Origin: Hyphomicrobiales bacterium
GTDB taxonomy: Bacteria; Pseudomonadota; Alphaproteobacteria; Rhizobiales; Rhizobiaceae
DNA: 64,000 nucleotides
Reading direction: 5' to 3'
Assembly (NCBI GenBank): GCA_026400435.1
Contig: JAPLOZ010000092.1
Coordinates: forward strand, 34,435 to 98,434
Shown: positions 47,458-56,224 of the stretch, piece after piece
Layout of the letters: the number at the start of each line of letters is the position of its first letter
Position numbering within the stretch: position 1 is the stretch's first letter
The notes under the pieces: generated by a model
Databases searched by the model: none
Seen by the model: the letters and a program-made list of their open reading frames with translations, nothing else
What the model was told of the DNA's origin: nothing
Made by a program: the position numbers and the translations under genes

Positions 47458-47629
47458 AGTCGTCGTGTCGGATGATGTGGGGCTTCACCTTATGAAGTGG
47501 ACGGCGCCCGGCCCGGAAGGGCCGCAGTCTGCTTTGTCAGTGGCGGTCTTGCGCCGGCAGCCGGACGGATCCTGGAAGATGGTCATAGATCATCCTTTCG
47601 GAGACGGGGTGATGTCCGGCAGCCAATGA
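47252..47629 (+). CDS. SnoaL-like/DUF4440 domain protein
   Basis: A 125-residue protein starting MDENNIIRTIETMTGAFAKGD. It has the SnoaL fold signs: N-terminal helix with AFAKGDIDAVMSTY, a beta-rich core with LRRMFSDFVAAGATFAY, and a final strand with GSWKMVIDHPF. Such proteins bind small hydrophobic molecules or act in polyketide-like chemistry. AGGAGG lies eight bases before the ATG. It is divergent from the WYL regulator. The role is unknown. Confidence 0.8.
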   Translation: MDENNIIRTIETMTGAFAKGDIDAVMSTYEKGAVVVGAPGMNVTGDLALRRMFSDFVAAGATFAYGRHEVVVSDDVGLHLMKWTAPGPEGPQSALSVAVLRRQPDGSWKMVIDHPFGDGVMSGSQ

Positions 47630-47725
47630 AAGCTTTTGCGGCCGCGGGACAACGGGTGGTCCGGCGGCCGCTTCAGGATGGGCCGCGATACCCGCCCGAA
47701 TCCGCCGAGCCTGAACAGCGAACGC

Positions 47726-48115
47726 TCAAGCCGGCCCGACGATGCCCCATGTCACGCCGAAGGCGTCCTTAACCTGTCGGTATTTGTCGCCCCAGAAGGC
47801 AACTTCCAGCGGCACCACGACTTCCGCTCCCGCTTCGGTCGCCCGTTTCCACCAGGCGTCGGCGTCGTCGACGATGATGTGCAGCGTGACGTTCTTCTTC
47901 GGTTCGTCGGGCGTACCGTGTTCGGGGAACGGGTCGTTGAACATCATCGCGCCGCCGTTGATCTCGACATGCACATGCATCGAGCGGCCGTCCGGTGTCT
48001 CCCTGCGGTCGATGAGTTTGGCGCCGAACGCCTTCTCGTAGAAGGCTGTCGCCGCCCTCGTGTCGCTCACCGTGAAATAGGCGATCACGCCGGGAATCTT
48101 CATAGTCTCTGCCAT
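47726..48115 (-). CDS. VOC superfamily protein (PhnB/glyoxalase-like)
   Basis: A 129-residue protein of the vicinal-oxygen-chelate fold. It begins IPGVIAYFTVSDTRAATAFYEKAFGAKL and contains NGGAMMFNDPFPEHGTPDEP and LHIIVDDADAWWKRATEAGAEVVVPLE. These PhnB-type proteins bind metals or small ligands; no substrate is apparent. It lies 13 bp after the SRPBCC gene and is the last gene of the ECF42-linked operon. Confidence 0.9.
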   Translation of the reverse strand: MAETMKIPGVIAYFTVSDTRAATAFYEKAFGAKLIDRRETPDGRSMHVHVEINGGAMMFNDPFPEHGTPDEPKKNVTLHIIVDDADAWWKRATEAGAEVVVPLEVAFWGDKYRQVKDAFGVTWGIVGPA

Positions 48116-48128
48116 TGTCGTTGCACCT

Positions 48129-48620
48129 TCAGAGTGTCTTCAAGAGGTCGGCCAGCTGGTCGGCGCATTGGCCCCAGCCTTCGTGGAAGTCCATCTTTTC
48201 GTGGGCTTCGCGATCCTCCACCGTCCAGTGGCGCACGCGAGCCGTGTAGCGCGTCTTGCCGACATCAACGGTTTCAAACGAGACGATCGCCACCATGAAG
48301 GGTTTCGGCGAGGGTTCCCATGGCGAGGTAAAGGCGTCGGTGAAGACCAGCTTTTCGTTCTTCACCACATCGAGATAGATGCCCTGGCTGGGATGGTCGC
48401 CGCCTTCGGGATCGCGCATCACGATCAGGCTTGTCCCGCCAGGCCTGACGTCGAGGGCGGCGCCGGGCGTCGTCCAGGGCAGCGGTGCGAACCATTGCTT
48501 CAACAGCTTGGGTTCGGTCCAGGCGCGATACACCTTGTCGCGCGGCGCATCGAAAATGCGCTCCAGAACCAGTTCCCGCTCGGCTGGAAACACCGCGCTG
48601 ACATCGGCCCGTATGTTCAT
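48129..48620 (-). CDS. SRPBCC/AHSA1-domain protein
   Basis: A 163-residue protein of the START/AHSA1 fold, starting MNIRADVSAVFPAER; the core is VLERIFDAPRDKVYRAWTEPKLLKQWFAP and the end is MDFHEGWGQCADQLADLL. I chose the ATG at 48620 because GGAGGG precedes it; the ORF-track start is 16 codons earlier. Such proteins bind hydrophobic ligands. It lies about 100 bp after the sigma-factor gene and is probably in the same operon. Confidence 0.9.
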   Translation of the reverse strand: MNIRADVSAVFPAERELVLERIFDAPRDKVYRAWTEPKLLKQWFAPLPWTTPGAALDVRPGGTSLIVMRDPEGGDHPSQGIYLDVVKNEKLVFTDAFTSPWEPSPKPFMVAIVSFETVDVGKTRYTARVRHWTVEDREAHEKMDFHEGWGQCADQLADLLKTL

Positions 48621-48716
48621 CATTCCCTCCGTGTTCTCTGTGTCCATGGTTCTATGACGAACGGGCAAGGTCCGTTTCGACAGGACGGGAAGGCTTTTTC
48701 GTCGGCTCCAGCTGTC

Positions 48717-49964
48717 TCACGCAGCGGGTGTCGACAGCCTGTCGAGATGCATGCGGATATGCGCGGCATCGGCCGGCGAATTGGCGAGCGCAATCGCGCG
48801 GCAGAAGGCTTCGCGTGCTTCGTCATGGCGACCAAGCTGCATCAGCAGGCCACCCTTGACGCCGAAATAGTGGAAATAGCCTGACAGCTTCGGTTCCAGC
48901 GGCTCGATCATGGCGAGCGCGGCTTCCGGCCCGCGCGACTTGGACACCGCGACGGCGCGGTTCAGCGTGATGACCGGCGACGGTTGCATGGCTTCGAGCG
49001 CGCCGTAGAGCAGGTCAATCTGCTGCCAGTCGGTGTCCTCCGCACGGGCGGCGCGGTCATGAAGCGCTGCGATTGCCGCCTGGATCTGGTAGGGTCCGGG
49101 CCTGCCGTGGCGCATCGCCTTGTCGATCAGGGCGAGCCCCTCTGCGATCATCTTGGCGCTCCACAACCCGCGATCCTGATCCTCCAGTAGAACCACCGCG
49201 CCATCGGCGTCGAAGCGGGCGCGGGAGCGAGCATGCTGCAAGAGCAGCAGCGCTGTGAGCCCCATGATCTCGGGCTCGGAGGGAAACAGCCGCAGCAGCA
49301 GGCGCGACTGCCGGATCGCTTCGTCGCAGAGCGGGATGCGCATGGCGACATCGCCGCCGCTCGCCGAATAGCCCTCGTTGAAGACGAGATAGACCATGGC
49401 CGCCACCGCGCCCAGCCGCTCGGCGCGCTCGACCGGACCGGGTGTCTCGAACGGTACGTTGGCGGCGGCGATCCTCGCCTTGGCGCGGGTGATGCGCTGC
49501 TCCATCGCGCTTTCGCTGACCAGGAAGGCCCGGGCGATCTGCTTCACCGACAGGCCCGACACGATGCGCAGCGCCAACGCCACTTGCTGAGTCGCCGGCA
49601 GGTCGGGATGGCAGCAGACGAACAGCAGCCGCAAAATGTCGTCGCGGTAGTCGGCGCCGTCCAGTCGCTCGACCAGCGCGGCTTCGGCGTCCTCCAGGTC
49701 TGACAGCACCCGCTCGTCCGGCAGCGGAGCGGTTTTCGAGCGGCGTCGCACCATGTCGATCGCGGCGTTGCGCCCGACGAAGATCAGCCACGCGGCCGGG
49801 TCGCGCGGCGGGCCGTTCTGCGGCCAGTTCTTCAGCGCGCGCAGGCAGGCATCCTGGAAAGCCTCTTCGGCGAGGTCGAGGTCGCGAAAGTAGCGCAGCA
49901 GCGCCGCCACTGCCTGCGGCCTCGCCGCCGCGACAAGCGGGTCTATCCAGGAGATGTCGCTCAC
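48717..49964 (-). CDS. ECF42-type RNA polymerase sigma factor with TPR-like C-terminus
   Basis: A 415-residue sigma factor. The sigma-70 region 2 (YFRDLDLAEEAFQDACLRALKNWP) and region 4 (QIARAFLVSESAMEQRITRAKARI) occupy about the first 170 residues. The rest is a DUF6596/TPR-like domain with repeated helices, typical of group ECF42. These factors occur next to DGPF-domain genes and are regulated through the C-terminal extension rather than by an anti-sigma factor. The start is GTG, overlapping the DGPF stop (GTGA). The target genes probably include its neighbours. Confidence 0.93.
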   Translation of the reverse strand: MSDISWIDPLVAAARPQAVAALLRYFRDLDLAEEAFQDACLRALKNWPQNGPPRDPAAWLIFVGRNAAIDMVRRRSKTAPLPDERVLSDLEDAEAALVERLDGADYRDDILRLLFVCCHPDLPATQQVALALRIVSGLSVKQIARAFLVSESAMEQRITRAKARIAAANVPFETPGPVERAERLGAVAAMVYLVFNEGYSASGGDVAMRIPLCDEAIRQSRLLLRLFPSEPEIMGLTALLLLQHARSRARFDADGAVVLLEDQDRGLWSAKMIAEGLALIDKAMRHGRPGPYQIQAAIAALHDRAARAEDTDWQQIDLLYGALEAMQPSPVITLNRAVAVSKSRGPEAALAMIEPLEPKLSGYFHYFGVKGGLLMQLGRHDEAREAFCRAIALANSPADAAHIRMHLDRLSTPAA

Positions 49965-50335
49965 AGGGTCGCCGCGACCGGATTGAGCACGCCGACGGGG
50001 CGTATTTCATAGCCGCCGCCGGATGGATTCGCCGCGCAAAGCTCACGCGCGAAGGCGACGGCTTCTTCGAGATTGTCGCAGTTGACGGTATAAAAGCCGA
50101 GCAACTGTTCCTTGGTCTCGGCGAACGGCCCGTCGAGAACCAGCGTCTCGCCCCTGACCTGGCGCAGCGTTGTTGCAGCGGTTGTCGGCAGCAGCCGCGC
50201 GACCGGGCCGAGTTTGCCGGCCCTGGCATATTTCTCCTGCACGACAGCGAGCCTTTGCATGACAGCGTCGTCCTGATCCTTGGTCCACGACGATACGGCG
50301 TCTTCCTGGGCGTAGCAGAGAATGGCGTAAAGCAT
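49961..50335 (-). CDS. DGPF/YCII-domain protein
   Basis: A 124-residue protein of the YCII-related fold with the family motif LDGPFAETKEQLLGFY, and an N-terminus MLYAILCYAQED. DGPF proteins are the constant partners of ECF42 sigma factors. It overlaps the sigma gene by 4 bp and leads the operon. Its biochemical role is not established to my knowledge; binding of small molecules is likely. Confidence 0.93.
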   Translation of the reverse strand: MLYAILCYAQEDAVSSWTKDQDDAVMQRLAVVQEKYARAGKLGPVARLLPTTAATTLRQVRGETLVLDGPFAETKEQLLGFYTVNCDNLEEAVAFARELCAANPSGGGYEIRPVGVLNPVAATL

Positions 50336-50744
50336 TCGGTTGTCTCCCTGTCATGAGGACGAAAGATTATGGCCTACGCCGACATGGCGTCGACAACAAA
50401 TCCGACAAGCGCTCCCTCCGGTGAACCTTTTCCGGTTGCGCCGCGACTGACGCCAAGGCGCCGCAATTCTGCGGGCCGAAGTGGAAGAGGATATACCCAT
50501 GACCAGACACGCTTTGTGCGGGTCGGCTGGATCGGGCGCGCTGCGCGGCAAAGGACCAGGCCAAGAGCCCGGCATGCCGGGCAGCGCGTCGGCGCGGTTG
50601 ACCCAACGTAAGACGGCAGGTAGTTTCCACGCTAGGGGTTCAATGGTGAAAGCCATGGGAGAAAGTGCCGGTATTGCGCGCTTCCATCCTTTTGGCGCGC
50701 CCAGGCCGGCAGTTTCCCCCGCCCCATCAGGGAGGGAAACGGCC
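50336..50744. other. Intergenic region with no credible gene
   Basis: This 409-bp gap separates the DGPF gene from the first secreted-protein gene; several open frames on both strands lack ribosome sites or recognisable sequence. It contains a perfect 16-bp palindrome GCCCGGCATGCCGGGC at 50567-50582 and, at its right end, the GGAGGG ribosome site of the gene that follows. Promoters for both neighbours should lie here. Confidence 0.5.
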
Positions 50745-52736
50745 ATGCTACGCGGCTACGACGTACTGCGTTCGCTTCATTGCAAATTAAGCCGGCAAAG
50801 GACCGACGGCCTGCGTCGGAGGCTTGCCGGCGGCAGCGCGCTGCTGGCGCTGGCATTTGCCGCGAACTTCGTCTCCCTCGCACCCGCGTCTGCCCAGGAA
50901 ACCAGCATCATCAATCCGGGCGCTATGGCGGTCACCGGCTTTTCCGGCACCGTCATTCCAGGGATAGACGAGGGCCTGCCGCCCGGCGTCGATCCGGTCG
51001 ACGAGACCTTCATCGATGCCGAACGCGCCTCCCTGCGCGTCTTCGACGTGTCGGCGCTTGGCGGACCACCTTCGGGCCAGCTCGTCTATACGCCGCAGCC
51101 CTTCGAAGTCCTGGCCAGCCAGATCGGACAGGTCTTCGCTCTCACCTATGACGACGGCGTCCGCGACGGCGCAACCTCGGACGTGCCCAACCTCTATGCC
51201 GGCGCAACATCGCTGCATGGCATCCGCATCATCACCCCTGACGCCGACGGCGATGGAAGGCCCGAGCGCGAGCGCCGCGGCAAATCCGGCGCCGCCTTCA
51301 TGGCCGGCCAGTTCGGCGAGGAGAACGGCGGCGGGCCTGGCTCGATCTGGAAGGTCGACGGGCTAACCGGCGAGGTGTCGCTGTTCGCCACCATCGACGG
51401 CAACAGCGGGCCTGGCATCGGCGATGTCAGCTTCGACAAGGCGCATCGCGAGTTCTTCGCCTCCGACCTCGACAGCGGCCTGATCCACCGCATCGCCGCC
51501 GACGGCACGCTGGTTGACACGTTCGACCACGGCGTCGCCGGGCGTCCGGCCCGCAGCCTGGACCCGATCGCGGACGACGGCTCGGTGATGGACATCCAGG
51601 GCGCGGCCTTCGACAGTGAGGACCCCGACACCTGGGGCTTCACGCAGGACGAGCGCCGCGTCTGGGGCGTCGCCGCGCATGGCGGCCGCGTCTACTACGC
51701 GGTCGGTGACAAGGCCGAGATATGGTCGGTTGGCATCGCCAGCGACGGTTCTTTCGCCGCCGACGCGCGCTGGGAGCTGACCGTCGACGCCGAGGAAGAC
51801 CTGCCTGTCACCGACATCGCCTTCGACAGCAAGGGCTTCATGTATCTCGCCCAGCGCGGCGAGACGGAAAACCGTTACGACTATTCGCAGTTTGCCGATT
51901 CCGGCGACGGCGAGGTGCTGCGCTACTGGCGCGAGAGCCCGGACGATCCCGCGACGGAATCGATCTGGGTTCCCGTGCCGCAGGAATATGCGATCGGCTT
52001 CCCGGAGAAGCATCGCCAGTCGGCCGGCGGCATCGACCTGCAATATGGCTACGACGCTGAGGGAAACTTCAACCCCAACGCCTGCTCGGCTACGCTGGTT
52101 GCGACCGGCGACAAGCTGCGCGACAACCCTGAACTCGCCGAACAGCTCGCCGCCGGCGGGCCGCTCGCGGTGCACGGCGTGCAGATCACCGCGACATCTT
52201 TGGTGCGCCCGCAGAACGAGCCGCCATTCGGCTCATGGTTCGTCGACTTCGACGGCCTCTTCGAGGATCCCGAGGTCGAGGGTCATGTCGGCGACGTCGA
52301 GGTCTGGCACCCCTGCGAGGGCCGCGCCGGGTACTATGAACGGATTCCCTATCCCGGGGGCTATCCGGATCCTTACTGGCCGCCGGAATTTCCACCTCCT
52401 GGCAACTATCCGCCCTGCATCGACGTCGATGCGGTCGAGTATTACTGCACTCCGGCCGGGCTCGAGGCCGATATCTATGTGCGTGACGTCGCGGGTATCG
52501 GCGGCGATTCCGTCAAGGCCGATTCCAGGTCGCCAGGCGTGGGCATTGGCCCGCTCCAGCAGACCCGGATACCGGGCGCTCCTTTCACCATCGGAATGAG
52601 CGGCTTCTTCCCGGGCGATACGGTGAATGTCGGCCTCTGCTTCTACAGGCAGTCCGACGCTGACGCTGGCGGCTACTATCCTTGCTGCAAAGTCGTGGTC
52701 CCGCTCGCTACCCCCCCTGTCAGCTGCGAACCGTGA
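50745..52736 (+). CDS. Large secreted beta-propeller-like protein with C-terminal cysteine domain
   Basis: A 663-residue exported protein. A signal peptide ends near residue 50 (APASA). The central part (about 55-480) has repeated propeller-like units and acidic loops such as TPDADGDGRPERE that resemble calcium sites. A Pro/Tyr-rich linker follows (about 535-560, PYPGGYPDPYWPPEFPPP). Residues 567-663 form a domain with Cys pairs (CC near 647) that also occurs in the next protein. The ATG at 50745 has GGAGGG eight bases upstream; the ORF-track start 88 codons earlier is filler. I do not recognise the protein; it is likely an envelope or matrix component. Confidence 0.75.
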   Translation: MLRGYDVLRSLHCKLSRQRTDGLRRRLAGGSALLALAFAANFVSLAPASAQETSIINPGAMAVTGFSGTVIPGIDEGLPPGVDPVDETFIDAERASLRVFDVSALGGPPSGQLVYTPQPFEVLASQIGQVFALTYDDGVRDGATSDVPNLYAGATSLHGIRIITPDADGDGRPERERRGKSGAAFMAGQFGEENGGGPGSIWKVDGLTGEVSLFATIDGNSGPGIGDVSFDKAHREFFASDLDSGLIHRIAADGTLVDTFDHGVAGRPARSLDPIADDGSVMDIQGAAFDSEDPDTWGFTQDERRVWGVAAHGGRVYYAVGDKAEIWSVGIASDGSFAADARWELTVDAEEDLPVTDIAFDSKGFMYLAQRGETENRYDYSQFADSGDGEVLRYWRESPDDPATESIWVPVPQEYAIGFPEKHRQSAGGIDLQYGYDAEGNFNPNACSATLVATGDKLRDNPELAEQLAAGGPLAVHGVQITATSLVRPQNEPPFGSWFVDFDGLFEDPEVEGHVGDVEVWHPCEGRAGYYERIPYPGGYPDPYWPPEFPPPGNYPPCIDVDAVEYYCTPAGLEADIYVRDVAGIGGDSVKADSRSPGVGIGPLQQTRIPGAPFTIGMSGFFPGDTVNVGLCFYRQSDADAGGYYPCCKVVVPLATPPVSCEP

Positions 52737-52747
52737 GGGAGGGAACG

Positions 52748-55700
52748 ATGACAAACGCTGATTTCCCGCTCGCGACGAGCAGAACCGCAACGCTCATGGA
52801 GACGATCATGAAACCCCTGTCATACGCCGGGCGCCCCGTGCGCTGGCTGATGGCGGCCGGGCTCGCGCTCGCCGCCATGCAGGCAGTGCCGGCAAGAACC
52901 CAGCCGGCCGCCGATGTTCCACTGGGCCTCGATCTCGATCCCGGTCCGACGCACCACCCAAGGCCCGGAGAAGCCGAACCGTTCTTCACCAAGACCGGCG
53001 AGCAGCTCAACTGTGACTATGTCAGATACACCCTCCGCTTCGGCGCTGCGGGCGATCCGGCGAAATTCCTCGATCCTGCCTTCATCGCCGAGATGCAGAA
53101 TGTGCGGCTGGATTTCCGCGACACGCTGCCGGCCGGTCTCGAGATCGTCGACGTAAAGGTGTCGGGCGACGGCACCGATGCCGCCGGCGGACCACTGCCC
53201 GCGCCGACCGTATCGACGACGACCAACCCCAACGACACGGTCAAGCTGGATGATTTCCGGCTGTCGACCAGCGACCTCGACGGCTCCGGCGAAATCGGCA
53301 GCCGCTACGTCGACTTCGTCATTGCGGCCAGGATCGACCATGCGGCCTTCCCGGCGCCGAAGATCGTCGTCAACCAGGGCTTTGTCGGCATCATTCTGGT
53401 GGGTGGCCCCGCAATCTTGGTGCCTTCGCATGATCCTGAGCTGCCGGACGACGGCGACTTCAGGACCGGCGAGCCAACCAAGATCCTGATCGATGTCGAG
53501 CGCTGCGATCGCCCGCCCCCGCCTCCACCGGGCGAGGCATGCTTCAAGGTCGAAACCGGCACGGTCGACTGCGTGCCGGGCGGCGGCGCCTTCATCTACC
53601 ACATGCCGGTCGGGCCTGACCTCGGCGGCAAGTGGGTGCAGTTGAGGACAACCACGCCCGGCGTCACTGTCGCGCCTCTCTCGCAGCTCGCCCCGATCGG
53701 CGGCGGCGTGCTCAACTGGACAATCACCGGCGCTTCGCCCGGCGATGTCGTGCAACTCGTCGTCACCGGCGTCGAAACCTACGCCGGGCCGGAGGAAGGC
53801 GTCGGACTCTGCTGTTCGCAGACCGTCGACATCGTCATCCCGCGCGACCTCAGGTGCCCGCCGCAGCATCACGAACCCGACATCAAGGTCGAGAAGCGGG
53901 CCGACGTCGCGCGCTGCACACCGGAAGGCGGCTGCGACTTCACCATCCGCGTCACCAATGTCGGCGACGGCCCTTACAACGGACCGATCGTGCTCGACGA
54001 GGTGACGGCGCCCGGCAGCGCGGCAGTCGTTTCGGGACCGAACCCGCCCTGGGCCTGTGCGCCCATGGCGAGCCCGATGAGCTGCACGCATCCGGCGACC
54101 ACGCTGGACCCCGGCGAATGGGTCGAGCTCAAGCTCGGCTTTGCGCCCGGACCCGGCTGGGACTGGAACGTCATCCGCAACTGCGCCGAGTACGACTACA
54201 CGGCCAGCGGCAAGCCCGACGTGTTCGGTTCCACCGCCAACGACAAGGCCTGTGCCTCGATCCCGATCTGCCGTCGCGGCGACCCCCGCTGCGATCCGCC
54301 GGTCGAGAAAAAGGTCGACCTGCGCATCACCAAGGACTCGCGTTCAGTCGCCTGCACCGCCGACGGCGTCTGCTGGTTCAACATCCGCGTGTTCAACAAC
54401 GGCAGCGAGAACTATGTCGGTCCGCTGACCGTGGTCGACGAATACCCGACGGGCGTACCCGCTGCGTCGACTTTCGGGCCAAACCCGCCCTGGACCTGCG
54501 GTCCGATCGGCGGCGGCCAGTTCCAGTGCGACCATCCGGGCGTCAATCTCGCGCCGGGGGCATTCATCCCGATCACCGTGCGGGCGGTCGTCAACGACGA
54601 CTATCCGGGCGACATTATTCGCAACTGCGCGCAAGTGAATGCGATAACGGGCGAAGCCGACCTCGCCAACAACCGGGCATGCGCGCAGATGCGCATTCCC
54701 AACCGCGAACCCGGCCAGCCGGCGCTGCGCATCACCAAGACCTGCGAGGACACGGCGGGCGCGGCGGCGGTATCCTGCCGGATCACGGTGACAAGCGTGG
54801 GCACTGCCACGCCCACCGGTCCGGTCCGTGTCGCCGATGCAGCCACGATCCTCGGCACGGCGACACCGGTCCAGATACTCACTGTCACCCCTGACGGTGG
54901 AGAATGGGCCTGCGGTCCGGTGCCGGCAAACGCACTGTCGTGCCAGATCCCCGGCGCGGTCATGACGCCCGGAACGAGCCGTCACTTCGACGTGACCGTC
55001 CAGGATTCCGGATATGCCCGTTTCGAGAACTGCGCGCGGGGGTCGTGGGGTCCTGCCCCCGGCAACGACATCGTCTATCCTTTCGGCGAGGCGTGCGCCC
55101 AGGGCGGCACCACGATCCACGTCGAGAAAACCGGCGACAAGGAGTGCACGGCGGGCATGCCCTGCACGTTCGAGATCACGATCACCAATGACGGCCCGAC
55201 CGGTTTCTCCGGCCCGGTCCGCATAGGTGACGCGATCGGCGTGGGCGGCACGCGGCTGGAAGGGGTTGAGATCACCGAGATCTCCCCGCCCTTCGGCTGC
55301 TCGCCGGAACCGACGACGCTGCCCATGTCCTGCGTCGCCACCTTGTCACTCGGCCCCGGCGAATCGCGCGTCCACCAGGTGACGGTCGTCATTCCGGAAG
55401 GGCCGTTCGCCAACAACAGGCAACCGGTGCCGGCGCGCAATTGCGTCGGCGTCGTGTCCCCCGATACGCCGGTGGCTTCGGCCGAACGGATGATGTCATC
55501 CGGCGCGGCCACCACCGGCCGTCCGGGCGCCGAGCCCTATGCCTGCCACGACTTCACCGTAGGCAAACCGGTGGTGGAAGAGTGCTCGAAGGGCTTCGTC
55601 ATGAACGACGCCGGCCGTTGCGTCTGCCCGCAGGGAACCAGCTTCCGCAACGGGCAGTGCAGGCCGACCGGTGGCGAGCCGCCACCTCCGCCTCCCCCGC

Positions 55701-56146
55701 CGCCTGGCGTCGGGCTATGCAAGCTGCTGCCGGGCCAGATCCGGACGCAGGACGGACGTTGCGTGTGCCCGCGCGGCACGGAGCTGGTGCGTGGCGAGTG
55801 CCGCAGGCTGCCTCCGCCGCAGTGCGAACTGCTGCCGGGCCAGATCCGCACCAAGGACGGACGCTGCGTCTGCCCACGCGGCACCAGCCTCATCAAGGGG
55901 CAGTGCCGTGAGGTGGAGGTCGAGTGTCCGCGCGGCACGGTGCTGCGCAAAGGCCGGTGCGTGAACATCGAGCTGGAATGCCCACGGGGCAGCGTGCTGA
56001 GCAACGGGCGCTGCGTGAAGATAGAGCGTGAAACCTGCCCGCGCGGCTTCGTCGGCACACCGCCGAACTGCCGCCGGATACAGATCGACCAGCAACTTCA
56101 GCAGCTGATAGACCCGAAGCAGCGGCAAAAGCTTCAGATCCAGTAG
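52748..56146 (+). CDS. Large secreted DUF11-repeat protein with cysteine-rich tail
   Basis: A 1132-residue exported protein. A long signal peptide (residues 1-50; MKPLSYAGRP... suggests an alternative start at 52808) ends near ARTQPA. Residues 264-366 form a domain shared with the preceding protein. Four DUF11-like repeats of roughly 125-150 residues cover 378-940, each with conserved Cys and motifs such as DIKVEKRADV and GPNPPWAC. The tail (about 944-1132) is a Cys-rich array (RCVCPRGT, GQCR, ECPRGT) interrupted by a run of nine prolines. A strong GAGGGAGGGA site precedes the ATG, 11 bp after the upstream stop. Probably surface-exposed; function unknown. Confidence 0.75.
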   Translation: MTNADFPLATSRTATLMETIMKPLSYAGRPVRWLMAAGLALAAMQAVPARTQPAADVPLGLDLDPGPTHHPRPGEAEPFFTKTGEQLNCDYVRYTLRFGAAGDPAKFLDPAFIAEMQNVRLDFRDTLPAGLEIVDVKVSGDGTDAAGGPLPAPTVSTTTNPNDTVKLDDFRLSTSDLDGSGEIGSRYVDFVIAARIDHAAFPAPKIVVNQGFVGIILVGGPAILVPSHDPELPDDGDFRTGEPTKILIDVERCDRPPPPPPGEACFKVETGTVDCVPGGGAFIYHMPVGPDLGGKWVQLRTTTPGVTVAPLSQLAPIGGGVLNWTITGASPGDVVQLVVTGVETYAGPEEGVGLCCSQTVDIVIPRDLRCPPQHHEPDIKVEKRADVARCTPEGGCDFTIRVTNVGDGPYNGPIVLDEVTAPGSAAVVSGPNPPWACAPMASPMSCTHPATTLDPGEWVELKLGFAPGPGWDWNVIRNCAEYDYTASGKPDVFGSTANDKACASIPICRRGDPRCDPPVEKKVDLRITKDSRSVACTADGVCWFNIRVFNNGSENYVGPLTVVDEYPTGVPAASTFGPNPPWTCGPIGGGQFQCDHPGVNLAPGAFIPITVRAVVNDDYPGDIIRNCAQVNAITGEADLANNRACAQMRIPNREPGQPALRITKTCEDTAGAAAVSCRITVTSVGTATPTGPVRVADAATILGTATPVQILTVTPDGGEWACGPVPANALSCQIPGAVMTPGTSRHFDVTVQDSGYARFENCARGSWGPAPGNDIVYPFGEACAQGGTTIHVEKTGDKECTAGMPCTFEITITNDGPTGFSGPVRIGDAIGVGGTRLEGVEITEISPPFGCSPEPTTLPMSCVATLSLGPGESRVHQVTVVIPEGPFANNRQPVPARNCVGVVSPDTPVASAERMMSSGAATTGRPGAEPYACHDFTVGKPVVEECSKGFVMNDAGRCVCPQGTSFRNGQCRPTGGEPPPPPPPPPGVGLCKLLPGQIRTQDGRCVCPRGTELVRGECRRLPPPQCELLPGQIRTKDGRCVCPRGTSLIKGQCREVEVECPRGTVLRKGRCVNIELECPRGSVLSNGRCVKIERETCPRGFVGTPPNCRRIQIDQQLQQLIDPKQRQKLQIQ
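55724..55933 (+). repeat. Two tandem 105-bp units in the cysteine-rich tail
   Basis: Both copies begin CTGCTGCCGGGCCAGATCCG and encode 35-residue units LLPGQIRT-DGRCVCPRGT-G-CR. They differ by a few bases, indicating recent duplication; shorter, more diverged units of 18 residues follow. Confidence 0.85.
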
Positions 56147-56164
56147 GATCGTCACCATGAGAAT

Positions 56165-56197
56165 GCCCCGCCGGTTCGCCGGCGGGGCTCTTTCTTT
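56165..56197 (+). terminator. Rho-independent terminator after the secreted-protein pair
   Basis: GCCCCGCCGG-TTCG-CCGGCGGGGC is a perfect 10-bp stem with a UUCG-type tetraloop followed by TCTTTCTTT. It ends the two-gene secreted-protein transcript and lies 19 bp after its last stop. Confidence 0.95.
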
Positions 56198-56224
56198 AGC
56201 CTCAGGGAAGCACCATTCTCGCCG

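Noticed and set aside
50351-50746. Open frame of 131 codons on the minus strand in the gap before the secreted-protein pair
   Set aside because: No ribosome site, no recognisable sequence and overlap with another equally weak frame; treated as noncoding.
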